Part shown: positions 12,174 to 23,911 of the stretch, piece by piece
Position numbering within the stretch: the stretch's first letter is position 1
How the letters are laid out: every line of letters starts with the position of its first letter
NCBI GenBank assembly: GCA_010015805.1
Contig: ML978123.1
Coordinates: 2,170,001-2,234,000 of the forward strand
Reading direction: 5' to 3'
Length of the DNA stretch: 64,000 bases
DNA from: Rhizodiscina lignyota
Taxonomy: Eukaryota > Ascomycota > Dothideomycetes > Aulographales > Rhizodiscinaceae
Position numbers and translations under genes: made by a program
The notes under the pieces: generated by a model
The model's database searches: none
Told to the model about the DNA's origin: nothing
What the model saw: the letters and a program-made list of their open reading frames with translations, nothing else

Positions 12174-15100
12174 ATGGGAGAAGTCCAACCTAACCTTACG
12201 ATATACCTTGATCAAACATCACTTGGTCATGGATATACAGAACGCCAAGAGGATCCGCCGAACATTGGGAAGGCCATGGAGGAGGTGGCCCTGAAGTATA
12301 ATGCTGTGGCCATAGGTGAAGAGATGAAAAGGACAAACAACGCTGTATGGGCGGCGCCTCGGATGAATGACCTTTTGGTCGTCGAATCGCTCGAGAATGA
12401 CTTCAGACCGACCTTTGTCCTCGACCTTAGCAACAGCGAAGCTGACCTCATTGCGCCTTCTTATTGCAACCCCTCTTTCCTTTCGAACCGTAATCTCCTG
12501 TCGGCCGTCACCGGAGCGCATCGATGTGCGGACTTCATCACATTCCACAAGTGGCTAAGGGGCGAAGCTGGTAGCGCGGTCTTTCCCTTCGAACGCCATA
12601 TCTGGTCTTTGAATACCGTACGAAAAAGATGGAGAATCATCAGTGGTCTGCCTCAGAGCTGCCTTCCTCCAACAGCTCCAGACAACACGTTAGGCAAACG
12701 ATCAACCCATCATGTACAAGACTCTGTAAATTTCGATGGCATACCACTAGCTGTTCAAGAAGTCGATGCGCAAGCCCAGCCACCTGCCGATAGCAGACAA
12801 GTACGGGATGCTGCTGCCTCTCTGAATATTGATTCACGGTCTGGGAACTTGTCGGAGAAGAAGCACTACGACTGCACGTTGCCTGGTTCCATGAAAACAA
12901 CTCGACATACAGAAATAATGTATACCATTGATTGGTCAAAGACATCATTGGGGCATATGGAGAACTGGGATCAGCAACTCCGAACCATGGTAAATGTGGT
13001 CATGGACAATCCGATGCCTGCAATCCTCTATTGTGGCCCTGAGTATATCATGATATATAATGAAGCTTTTGTGCCTCTAATGCACAAGTATCATCCTCAA
13101 GTTTTCGGCACCAGCGCTCCTGTAACTCAGCACGAATACTGGCAATCATTTGCGCCGATCATCCAGTACAATATCAGAACTGGCAAAGCAGTCATGCACA
13201 ACCACCTTCAACTTTTCCTTCGCCGTAATGGGATCCTGGAAGAGACCTACTTCGCTTTCAGCTTTCTACCCATAATTGGAAAAGAAGGGAAGATAATCGC
13301 GCATTACGAAACAATTGTAGAGACAACGAAGGAGGTCATCTCGCAAAGGCGGATGAGCACACTTTTAAACACGGGCCAGCAGACCTCCGTTGTCCGAGAC
13401 CAAGAAACATTCTGGTCAAGGTTGCTCGACACTCTTCATGCGAACAAAAAGGACGTTCCTTTTGCCTTGGTGTACACAGTTCAAGCTGACTCCTGTCGAA
13501 ATTCGCCTGGACCAAACTTTGCTACTCGACGCAGCTCAAGAAAGTGCCTTCTACGAGGCTCCGTTGGAATCCCGGCAAATCATCACGCTGCTTTCAGCTG
13601 CGTGGATTTTGAGCAGAGCGATGAGGGATGGGCACCTTTCTTCCGATCTGTAAGTTATCGGCTAAGAACTGCGCTCGATTCCACACTGCTGACTTTTGCA
13701 GGCGATTACTGCAACTCACCCTGTAGCTTTCCTCCAAGAAGACCATACTGCTCTAACGGAGTTACTTCGTGGAACTGAATGTCCAGACTTTGGCGTTTCT
13801 TGCTCTTCTGTCGTCATTTCTCCTATAACACCTACGGCCCATGATAACATCCTGGCATTCGTCATCATGGGGCTTAATCCACGAACACCTTACAACGAAG
13901 GCTATCAAAAATTCATTCATGTTGCGAGTAGGCTCATAGAGACATCTCTTGCATCGGTGGTCCTTCTTGAAGAAGAGGTTCAAGTCCGAGAACGCATGGC
14001 CAGACAAGCTGCAGAGATTCAAGCAAAATTGGCAGCGGAGCTGAAGATCAGTCACCAAGAGATTGTGCGTAAAGAACGGAAATTCGAGAGATTCGCTGAG
14101 AGGGCAAATGTGGGAATCTTCATTCTGGATATGACTGGTCAATACACGTATCGGAACCCGGCTTGGTTCGACATCTTTCAGCCTGCAGCAGAAGACTTTG
14201 ACGGTAGGGACGCATGGCTCAAGCTTGTTGATCCTGAAGATGCCGCCAGGTGCCAGGCGATATTTGGGCAGCTTTACGAGAAGAAGGAGAATATCGAGTT
14301 TGAGCTTCGTTTGAGAAGGCCATGGGATGCTCCTCGAGAACTCCAGGATCCGGCTTTTACCTCCGAGTCTAGAACCTGGGTTCTGTGTTCTGCATATCCA
14401 GAGATCAACGAAAACGGAGATGTATCCGAGGTTGTGGGATGCGTGACGGATGTGTCCAGGCAGAAGTTTGGAGAAGGCATGCAGAAACAGCGAGCAGCCA
14501 ACGCACTGGAATCGAAGAGGCGGCTTGAGAATTTCATCGATACGACGAGTCACGAAATGCGCAACCCACTCACGGCAATCATCCAGTGCGCAGACGACAT
14601 CATTCGATCCTACAATAACCTTCTCGGATCAAGCGAGGGTAATGCAGTCACAGTCACATATGATCTTCTGGAGACTTCGTTGGACGCCGCCCAGACCATC
14701 ATCCAATGCGCTCAGCATCAGAAAAGAATCGTCGACGATATTTTAACAATGTCTAAACTTGACTCAGATCTTCTCACAATCACTCCGGTACAGATACAGC
14801 CCAAAGAATTAGCTGCACGAGCTGTCAAAATGTTGGCCCCTGAAGCGCGCTCTGCAGATGTGAGCATGCACTTCGCAGTTGAAGAGTCTTATTGGGCGCT
14901 CGCAGTCGACTGGGTTCTTCTGGATCCTACGCGCATCCTCCAAGTATTAATCAACCTTATCACAAACGCCATCAAGTTCACTCGTCTCGAAGAGCGTCGA
15001 GAAATTATCGTTAGCGTTGGCGCCTCGTTGCTGGAGCAGCCTACTAGTTCCCATGGCGTGACTTATGTTCGCGGTGCGAAGCAAGACTCTCCATCCGAAG

Positions 15101-16051
15101 AGAAGGACGTTAGTCCGTTGGAGAGAAAAGACTACATATTCGTTCACTTCACCGTCCAAGATACAGGTCGCGGTCTGTCCGAAAATGAGAAAAACCTCAT
15201 CTTCCTGCGCTTTTCACAAGCTTCACCACGCACCCACATCAACTATGGCGGCAGCGGTCTCGGTCTCTTCATCTCTCGCCGTCTCGTCGAGATACAAGGT
15301 GGCGCCATCGGATTTGCCTCGGAGCGAAAGGCTGGCAGCACGTTCTCCTTCTACGTTAAAGCATCGCGAGTTTCGCTCGAAGGAGGTTCACCGACCAGTC
15401 CGGGCAAACTACTACGTCAATCGTCCTCTAAAGAATCTCCATTCGCACTGCTCAGGCACATACGCACTTCATCAGCGCCCGAGGTCCAATCCGTAGTCGT
15501 CAGCCCCGCAACGTCTCCATCACCCACCTCGATGCCAACGCCATCAATAGAGACACCAGGCCCACTATACATCCTCATAGTAGAGGATAATCTCGTCAAC
15601 CAACGCGTCCTCGCCAAGCAGTTAAAAGGTCTGGGTTGCAAAATTGCCGTTGCAAACCATGGTGCCGAGGCGCTGTCATATCTCCAGACCACCAAGTTCT
15701 GGAGCGCAACTAGTGAAGACTCCGGTCAACCGCTGAGCATGGTCCTCATGGACTGGGAAATGCCTGTTATGGATGGCTTAACGTGTGTCAAGGAGATTCG
15801 GAAGTTGGAGACGGAGCGCAAATTCAGAGCACACGTGCCGGTCATAGGTGTGACGGCCAACGCACGCCCGGAGCAGTTGGATCAGGCCATGGCCGCCGGC
15901 ATGGTAAGTCCTTTCTGACAATGGAATATGATGTTGAAGAGTTGACATGTGCTCGTCTGAACAGGATGATGTTGTGACGAAGCCCTTCCGGGTACCTGAC
16001 GTCGTAACACGCATGAAATCCATAATCGACCGTCTGAAGAAAACAAAGTGA
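12174..16051 (+). CDS. Hybrid histidine kinase with PAS, HisKA, HATPase and receiver domains
   Basis: Three exons, 12174-13649, 13702-15903 and 15965-16051, code for 1254 residues; introns are 52 and 61 nt. This is a two-component phosphorelay sensor that should autophosphorylate and pass phosphate through an HPt protein to response regulators. An N-terminal sensor region contains the fungal motif SLGHMENWDQQLR. A PAS domain lies at about 625-735 and HisKA carries phospho-acceptor His776 in SHEMRNP. The ATPase has N-box NLITNAIKF, DTGRGLS and GGSGLGLFIS. The C-terminal receiver has VEDN, phospho-acceptor Asp1176 (LMDWEMP) and conserved Lys1232, the latter encoded only by the last 29-codon exon. 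All catalytic residues are intact. I have not assigned a fungal HHK group. Cytosolic: no membrane span seen. Confidence 0.9.
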
Positions 16052-16704
16052 GAGAGCGCACCTTTCCAGGACCAAGATAAAGATACCCCTTCGAATAGTC
16101 TCGTTCGCTTTATGACATTGCTGAGATCCTTGTTCGGCACAAAGCCTGTTTATTGTGCACTTCTGAGTAGTTGAGACACAGCGACGGAACTGTGCCTACG
16201 AGTGTTGATACAGCGTGCGATATCGGTCTATGGATTATAGCAGGGCTGCTGCGAATCGGGACTGGGTCCAGTTAGGACAACCAAGTCCACCTGACAGCAC
16301 GGAGAGCGCAGAAGAGACCTGGGGGAGGTAATGAAGCGCCGTAAACTCCAAGTTGGATGAGAACGTGAACACAACACTATTATGACCACGGTATATGACT
16401 CACGACAACCGCGATCTACTAGGGTCCGTACATAGAAACGTAGAAACGAATGATAGGACATTGAGAAGCTCACGGGCCTCGGAGTAAATTCTACAAACGC
16501 CTTTCACTCAAAGGCGAAACATCCACCGTCCCCCTCATTCCACGTCACAGAGTTTCATCGTTTCGTCCAATTACTAATAACCCAGTCCCACCCCGTCCTA
16601 CACTCTATGTGCAATACCCGTTCTAGCTCACGACTCGTACAGAACTAGCAATACTAGTGCAACACCAATCTCAATCCCCTATAACATCACTTGTGGCAGC
16701 GCTT
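16052..16704. other. Convergent 3' intergenic region
   Basis: Shared 3' flank of the histidine kinase and VTC4. The part at 16,490-16,700 is pyrimidine-rich on the plus strand. No gene seen. Confidence 0.4.
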
Positions 16705-19544
16705 TTATCCCTTCAGGCCACCCTCTCCGCCCTTAGTCAAGCGATACCCAAAACTAATCGCCATTGAGATCAACAACCCAAGACACAGAATCGTCGGGCC
16801 AAACCGGTCATGATATCTCACTGCGCGGCGGCCCTTGATCATCTGCACGCGCCAGACGTATATCCCCAAGCTGTACAGCAGCGCCAGGTCTGCGACGATG
16901 GTGAAAGCCCAGGCAGATGCAAGGCTGACATCGTCGCCAAAGTTGAGTAGCGCTGCAGCGATGGAACCGATGATGATGCTGAACTCGAGCCAGGAGAGGA
17001 AGGTACGCTCGGCAGCAAAGTGGACTTTGGGTTCGACGCGGACGGGGACATGGATACCTGTTAGACGCGTTGATGTTAGCTCCTAGTGCCGTGAGAGCTG
17101 CAAGAGGGATATTTGACGTACGTTTCCCCTTCGGCGCCTTGAACCTTCTACCTTCAGTCATGTTCTTCGGCACGCCCATGCCCGGATCGTCGTTCGGCAC
17201 ACCACTCGGCTTCGGCGTGGGCGCTGCGTGCTTCAATCCGCTGAGCAACCACTCCCCGGCGCGCTTCATCTTAGTTTTCGTCAAGACCACTGCGTAAGTC
17301 CAGCCGCCAATACGCTTGGCTTCTTCGAGATCGTCTTCCTCATCTTCGGAATCGTAAAGAGGGTATGCCTCGTCTGTGCCATCTGCGGCGATACGCTCTT
17401 CGACATCTAGCTGGTTGCCCGCAGCTTGCGTTGCAGGGCGCTGACCATCGGCCTGGCCGTCAGTCACGGTACCGTAGTCTCTCAGCTGGTCCTCCTCATG
17501 CTGCTCCATTGCGTCTCGTGCCTCTCGTAATCGCCGCAGGTTTTCGTTGTCCTCCTCCGGCTCGTCACTTGGAGGTTGCAGGTGAGCAACTTCCTCATCG
17601 TCGGTGTCTTCGTCCAGATTCGTTGTCGATGGATCCGTACTTTGTCCTGGCCGTTCGATGCCAAAGCGGTGGGTCACTGGCTTCCGAATATCAACGTCCA
17701 TCTGAGGCATCCAGAAGGGCAGCAGGTCGATACGATCCGGGTTCAGCGTCGCAGTTCCGTGAATGAACTTGGAAAACTTCGGGACGGCTTCAACGAGGTG
17801 GCTGCCGGTGAGCTCGCGGATCCATTCAGGAGGCTGCTGTCCAGCCTGTGTTTGCAATTTCACCTCGAGTACCGCGTATGGGAATCGATCGACATCCTCA
17901 GGTGGTAGTTGGCTGAACGGATAATCGATTCCAATGTTCATCCGTCGCCAGTTCTTCCCAGCTCGTTGACGTCCGTCAAGGTTATCTTCGCGCACCATCG
18001 TGAGCTCCGTGTCGAGAGATATACGGACGCGTGCATCGCCGGGTAGTTGGAAGGCGGTACGGTGGTAGAATGATCTGGTTACCGGCACCAAATGTCTTGT
18101 GATGACTCGATACTGGATCTCCTTTGCCAATTGTGCTAGGTCATTGATTTCCTTCTCACTCTTCTTCCCATCCTTCCGCATCTTCTCGAAAATTTGATCG
18201 ACCGTCAACTTTCCTGACATGTAGTCGTTCACATTCTTCTCCTTCAACGAAAAGCGCGCCTTGACCGATTTCTCGCCAGTCCAATCTTCCCGGTGAGTCT
18301 TGCGCTCGACGAAAATAGTATCAGTGTCCATGTCGCCGTACCAACGGAGTCGAATGGCTTCTGCACCTTCGGTCTTCTTAAGACGTCCAGTATAGAGCTC
18401 CCATGTGTCGGTATTGTCGTAGTAGATAGAAGAGATGGCAGTGTCTCTTATCTCGAATTCTTTGCTGGGGTTGAAGACCAAGACGGGAAGATGCTACGAG
18501 GCGTTAAGAGTCTTTCCACAGCACCTTTGAATGATGAGACAAACCTTTAAGATGATGAGTTTGAGCTCCGTGATGTTATCTGGGTGCACCCAGTACTTCG
18601 TCGTATTCCTCACAAAGTTCTGCTGCTTCTCTCCAGCCGCAGAATCGCCCTTTGTCGGGTTACCTCTTGTTCGCACCAAGTCATACAAGTTCGATAGCTT
18701 GACGACAAAAGAATCGTAGTTGTCTTTAAAGAATGGCTTTGCACGTAGTCGAGCGGCAAAAACGGGCTTGAGGTGCCAATTTGTTTCTTTCTGTCCGCTG
18801 GTCAGCCTTGCACACCCCAGCATTATCCCAGACTCTCTCCTCAGTAGCCACAGACGGGCATGATGAACGTACGTCATGCTTCTTGATAATCTTTTGGAAT
18901 CCAGTATAGTTCAACTGCGTGAACTTCGCCAAGTCATGCACATCCGCAATGACATCGCTCAAGTCTTCCTCCAACAGCATGAAATCTTCTTCCAGCGCCT
19001 CCGCCCCTGGCCCTCCCTCTTGTCCCGTCCTCGCCTGCTCGGCCTCAAGCTGTGTATGCCTCTGCACCACATCGTTCACCTCCCTTTCACTCGACTTGAT
19101 CCGTCGTACGATCTCCTGCGACTTGACCTTCTGGAAGGTGAAGACCTTGTCGAGCTCCGTCTCGAGCTGGCGGACGAAGCGTTCCTCGTCTTCGTTCGTC
19201 CATGGCTTGCGTTTCGGCTTCTTGTTAGTTGCAGTTGGCTGGGTAACGTATGCGGTCTTGAGGGAGTTCTTGAGTTCGTCGTAGTCGATGTAGTGGTAGT
19301 ACCAGTCTTTGATAAGAGAGCTGCGGAGCTGTTGGCCGAATCTGTGTGGTTGTGAGTGCTTGATGAGCTAACTGAACATGCAATTGACTGCGGTTGAGGT
19401 CTGGAGAAGTGCAATTGGAGCTTCAATTGCAATGGCAGAGTCTGATGTAGCTTGTAAGAGCTGCTGGAGGCAAGCGGGGTAGAGCAGCAAGAGCCAGCTG
19501 CAGCTCCTCGACGAGGATTGCTAGTTAGGCTAAACTTACCTCAT
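16705..19544 (-). CDS. VTC4: Vacuolar transporter chaperone 4, polyphosphate polymerase
   Basis: Five exons: 19544-19540, 19341-18873, 18790-18545, 18493-17122 and 17057-16705, for 814 residues. VTC4 is the catalytic subunit of the VTC complex, which makes polyphosphate from ATP and moves it into the vacuole. The N-terminal SPX domain (phosphate/inositol pyrophosphate sensor) begins [19 protein letters not shown] and includes the KKHDK basic patch. The tunnel-shaped polymerase domain follows; Arg288 and Arg290 in RLRWYG and the [10 protein letters not shown] block are catalytic-type residues, which separates this subunit from non-catalytic VTC2/3. A long acidic linker (about 480-640) leads to a C-terminal DUF202-type membrane domain with three spans. 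Exon 1 is only five coding bases (ATGAG) before a 198-nt intron; start and phase agree with the family N-terminus. Confidence 0.93.
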
Positions 19545-20308
19545 GACTAGCTGTCTGCTCCTCCTTGGAGCTCAATTGTTGCCTGAAATCGAATTGAAGA
19601 TGTAGCAAGAGAAGACTGTGGAAGCAATGGGACTGACGGAGAGAAGCAGATGAAATGAGGTAATGAAAAGCTTGACTGCTCAAGAGGGCACATGGAGCAT
19701 CGCCGTGGGAGTGCAGCAACGGCAGGCCACTTGCTGCAGAGTGGGGCGAGCCAATGAGAAGGCGTATATTGAGCACGTTTTCGTGGGCGGGAGAGGCCTC
19801 GCTTGATGGAATGGAACGTGTAGAGTCGATTCTGGGAGTAAACTGCACAATTGAAGTGGCATTTTCAATATAAAACTGCTGAGAAGCATCAGACGACTCT
19901 CATGCTGCACACAGGCTGAAGGAGGCCCGAGGGCAGGCACGAATGGCAGGCAGTCTCTTGCAATGCACAGGGTGTCAACAATTGTCCTACATACGCTAAC
20001 CACTTCCGACTGTACAGCAATCCTCCCACAATCACGGATGACTCCTATGGCATGGTGCACTTCCTGCTACTCTGTAATTTGAGGGAAATCGCATTGACGC
20101 CACAGGATGCTCCAAAAGCAACAACAATGCTCCTGAAATTATCAAACGTATATCCCACAGCGCTGCTTTGACATACCGCCAGGACACCTTTGGAATCATT
20201 ATTGACCGTTCCTGCCACCAGATGGCACAACATTTTAACGCCATACCTATATCAGACAGACATTACGAATCTTTCCGCGGCAATTGGTCGTGAACTAGAT
20301 CAGAGTAT
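19545..20308. other. VTC4 promoter region and flbE-like 3' flank
   Basis: No gene visible. A CCAAT box lies at 19751-19755 and a CACGTT element (low-affinity Pho4-type core) at 19774-19779, about 210-235 nt upstream of the VTC4 start. Phosphate control of VTC4 through that element would fit family knowledge but is inference from one short match. Confidence 0.3.
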
Positions 20309-21113
20309 TCAAACAGCCGTGCCAGGCACTGGCGGTGGAGCTTGCGGAGTCGGAGAGGTGTACGGCGATCGGTTTGAGGCAGCAGACGGCGAAGACGCAG
20401 GTAAGGATTTCATGCTGCTCTTGATTAGCACATGTGCGGTACAACGACCCTTTTGAGTACTCACCTCTTCGATTTACGAAGCTCCTTCTTCCCAAACCAC
20501 TTCAGCAGTCCACCTTTTGATGAGGATTGCTTCTGCGACTCCAGTTAGATCCACACGCCCTTCCAATTGAATTATAACAAAGGCTTACCTGGTCGTCACC
20601 ATCTCTGCTCCCGCTACCGTGGCTACCATTCATTGTACCATTACTTCCCGCCGCTCCGCTGGCCATTCCATTCTCCAACAGACTTACAGTGGGCGGCGCC
20701 CACCTTTCTGTATCTCCACAGACCACCACAAACCACGCGACCTTCTCGCCCGGTGCAATCGCATCTCGAAGCTCCATGATCGCATTCCAACCCTCATTGC
20801 TCACGCCCTTTCCCCTCACTTCATCCACGTCCACACCCAATTTTACCTCGTGGGCGACGTCACATACGTAGGCATAGGGCTGCGATTTGGACTCTGCGCG
20901 TTCGTCCATCGGGTCATACTGCTCGATGAAGGCCAGACCCTGGAGCTGAGGCATTATGGCGGGGTATAGAGTTTTGAAGTTGGAGAGAAGCGTTGCCGTT
21001 GTTGCGGGCGCCATGAGCCATTCTGCTGCTGCATCGTCGAGATTTTGGAGGATGATGTGGATTCGGATGAGAGGACGCGGCCAGCGGAAGCCGTGGCATA
21101 CGTAGGTTGGCAT
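20309..21113 (-). CDS. FlbE-like developmental regulator
   Basis: Exons 21113-20589, 20538-20465 and 20414-20309 give 234 residues; both introns are 50 nt with good consensus ends. The N-terminus MPTYVCHGFRWPRPLIRIHI, followed by an LDDAAAEWLMAP block and a FIEQYDP motif, resembles the fungal FlbE family as I recall it. FlbE acts with FlbD upstream of brlA in Aspergillus conidiation. The C-terminus is low complexity with GGLLKWFGKKELRKSKS, then a Ser/Pro-rich tail ending PPPVPGTAV. Assignment rests on remembered family sequence, so I leave the gene symbol blank. It is divergent from the CIR-domain gene across 1.2 kb. Confidence 0.6.
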
Positions 21114-22305
21114 TGTCGAAACGTCGCGCGTGGTTTGCGATCAGGAGTCGCGGCGCGGACTTGGAGGAGAGGAAGACAAAGGTGTCCCGTGACGAAACGC
21201 GCGTGAGAAACCCGCCGATTACCGTGAACCAGCGGGCCTCAGGATCCGTGAAGAAGTCAATGGACGATTTGCGCGAAGGATGACGACCACGCGTTGAATG
21301 CGAATATCTCCGCGTCGTCAGGCACACTGACCAGTGTGAGGATTCAAATCTGCTCTTCGTGCAACCACTTTCGAAGCTGTCGTTGAGAGTGCTGATTATG
21401 ATATCTGCACAAAATACAACTGTTAAGCGAGTGACTGGAGTTGGGGCCGTGTGAGACGGGCGTGAGGCTGTCAGTGGAGGAAAGATGGGCTGCCACGCGG
21501 GATCGAAAGCTAGAAGCTTTTTAGCTTCGCCGTTTGGCCGGAAGAGGAAGCGTCAGAAGCAGTCTCGACTTTTCGTCGTGTGGCTGAAGCGTCCGAATCC
21601 TCGTTTGTGCAGCTTGCAGCTTGTGCAGAGGCGTCCAATATCGTGGCTTGCGGGGAGACGGCGGAGCCAGAGCGCTCGGCAAATCCTACGCAGCGATGTG
21701 TCTCAGTTCAGCGTGCTCAATGGTTTGTGCCGCGCTTCTTCTCTGTGCACTATTTGAGAGGCGTTTCCGAGGGTCTCTAGGAGCACAATTGCTTCGGCAG
21801 GCTCAACGGTGAGCGGTTACGGAGTAGACGTGTCGCTGATCGCTCACACGAGACAAGCGGTTGCCCGTACGTCTGTCATCTTTACCCGATCCCGGGGAGG
21901 CTCGAATGAGGATTGGCGGTGGCTCACGGGGATTTCGAGAGGCACCGGTACGCTAAAATCCGTACCTGCAGCAGACGTCGGGACGCGCTAGGAGAAAAGG
22001 ATCTGATCGGGTCCATGCAAAAGGAGAGTGCTTTTGCGCAAAGGATGAAGTCTGCGTCTGGCATCTTCCGTTGGCCACTTTGTTTCGCCTCTTGCTTTGC
22101 AACGTTCTGATTGGCGCAAACGCGCGTTGGAGCAAACCTTCTGCCGGAGATTTGCCGACCCCGGGCCCACAATATTTAAGCTTCTTTCCTTAGCTCCAGC
22201 CCTAGAACGAACACCAACCAACGACATCATCGCGCTGCACCACAGCATCCTTGACAACTGGTGCCATCCTGATCGTGCGCAAAGCGAGATGAAGCGTCGT
22301 TCAAC
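21114..22305. other. Shared 5' region of the FlbE-like and CIR-domain genes
   Basis: 1.2 kb between divergent genes. ATTGG (inverted CCAAT) lies near 22,111. Several short overlapping frames on both strands look random. No gene or RNA recognised. Confidence 0.35.
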
Positions 22306-23070
22306 ATGCCTCTGTAAGTTTCCGATCTCACCCTTCACCATCGCCTGGGAATTTGATGCATTGTTAGGCACCTCCTAGGCAAGAAGAAGTGGGACGTCTA
22401 CCGCCCAGAAAACAAGGAGCGCGTCCGACGCGATGAGGAAGCCGCCGAAGCGCGCAAGAAGGAGGTCGAGAAGCGCCAGCGCGACTACGAATCCGCGCGA
22501 CGCATAGCAAAGCTCAGCGGCGAGCGGTCCCCAACACCCCCACCACCGGTCGAGGACGAGCGCACACACCAGAGTCGAGACTCCACATCACACGGCCGAG
22601 ACCACAAGCGCCGCAGGCGCATGCGCGGAGAGGATGACACGGACAGGGACATCAGATACGCCAGAGAGGAGGCAGAGGCTGCTGCCAGCGCGCGTGAAGC
22701 TGCACATGCGAGGCCGAAACCGTCGAGCAGTGCGCCCTTGTTCGACCGGGAGGGACACATAGACTTGTTCCCAGAGGCATCCCGCGCGGTGCGACGAGCG
22801 GAGAGGAGTGACGAGAGAGATGCTGGCAGGAAGAGGAAGGAGCGGCCGTGGTACGCCGAGGAGAGGAGGGAGGAGAGGAAGGAGAGGAAGGAGGAGAGGA
22901 AGGAGCGCAAGCGGAAGAGGCGAGAGGAGAGGCCGCGGCAGGCGGAGGAGGAGCTGCAGTGGACGGAGGCGGACCAGAAGAGGTGGGAGGCGACCTGCTT
23001 CAAGGGGATCGCCAGAGATCCTCTGGAGGACATCATCAAGGGCACAGCCCACTTCAATAAGAAGAAGTAG
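22306..23070 (+). CDS. CIR N-terminal domain protein (LENG1-like)
   Basis: Exon 1 is eight bases (22306-22313, ATGCCTCT) and exon 2 is 22368-23070, giving 236 residues. The joined N-terminus MPLHLLGKKKWDVYRPENKERVRR is diagnostic of the CIR_N domain found in CBF1-interacting corepressor, LENG1-like and several spliceosome-associated proteins. The remainder is highly charged: a basic RRRRMR patch, then a long Glu/Arg/Lys helix (about residues 165-205) made of short ERKER-like repeats, and a C-terminal segment ending AHFNKKK. A nuclear, RNA-processing-associated role is inferred from the family. The start was chosen because only the spliced product gives the conserved MPLHLLGKK start. Confidence 0.8.
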
Positions 23071-23911
23071 GGACAGTAAAGCTGCCTTTCAATACGACCG
23101 AATACATTTCATTACAAGCTTTCAGATACAGTGCAATCGGCTCAATGTGCAAAAGTGACTTGGCGTGTTTCCGCCCAGACCTTGTTATAGCTTGAGATGT
23201 ATAGGAACCAACCCTAACAGTACAGAAATTTATCCCGTAAGTGCACCAGTGTCGAGGAAGGTGTTCGTCCAATTGGAACGTGCTGTAATAAACAGTTTAT
23301 ATATTACATAAGCCAGGGCCTTGCCTGCTCCCTTAGTAGTCAACTTGCGTATCTTCGTAATTTATGTTCAATACGTCTTGTCATCAAAGCCGTGTAGGTT
23401 GCACTATCCTAGCAATAAGGGAATTCGTTCGATGATCTCACCTAGGCTGGACAAGCATTTCTTTCAAGTGAGCCGGTCTGTAAATTAAGCTTCAATTACT
23501 GAATGCCTCTATTCGGCGGTAGCACGACTTGGAGAGAAGCCATTGAAATGTATGGCCTACTCACTAGGGAAGCGAGGCGAGACAACCTTCGAAATGTAGA
23601 TTTTAAAAATCCATCCACTTTAAGGAGCAAATGCTCCGAAGAAAACCCCTCCCAAGTCAAATGCAGAAGGAGAGTCTTCTACGCGTTGAACTGACCAATT
23701 TCAGCTAGTTCACTTGCCAAATGCCTCTCCTCCAGGGTAGCACGACTTAGCTTAAAGTTGGCATACGTGAAACCTAGAGCCATCTCTTCACGATAGATAC
23801 GAACAGTAGAGGAACAAAGACGTGATGACGTGAGACATTTTGGACTCCAGGCCAAAGCACTGTACATAAACCCGCGCTCTATACATACAAATACCACAAA
23901 AGTGAAAACCC
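23071..23911. other. Convergent 3' intergenic region
   Basis: Between the convergent CIR-domain gene and OST1. AT-rich around 23,100-23,510. No gene seen. Confidence 0.4.

Noticed and set aside
13762-14553. 263-codon minus-strand frame inside the histidine kinase
   Set aside because: Wholly antisense to the PAS-HisKA coding sequence, which is strongly supported by motifs; the antisense product has no recognisable features.
22485-23057. 190-codon minus-strand frame opposite the CIR-domain gene
   Set aside because: It is the complement of the Glu/Arg-rich repeats and is a Ser/Leu-rich artefact of that composition.
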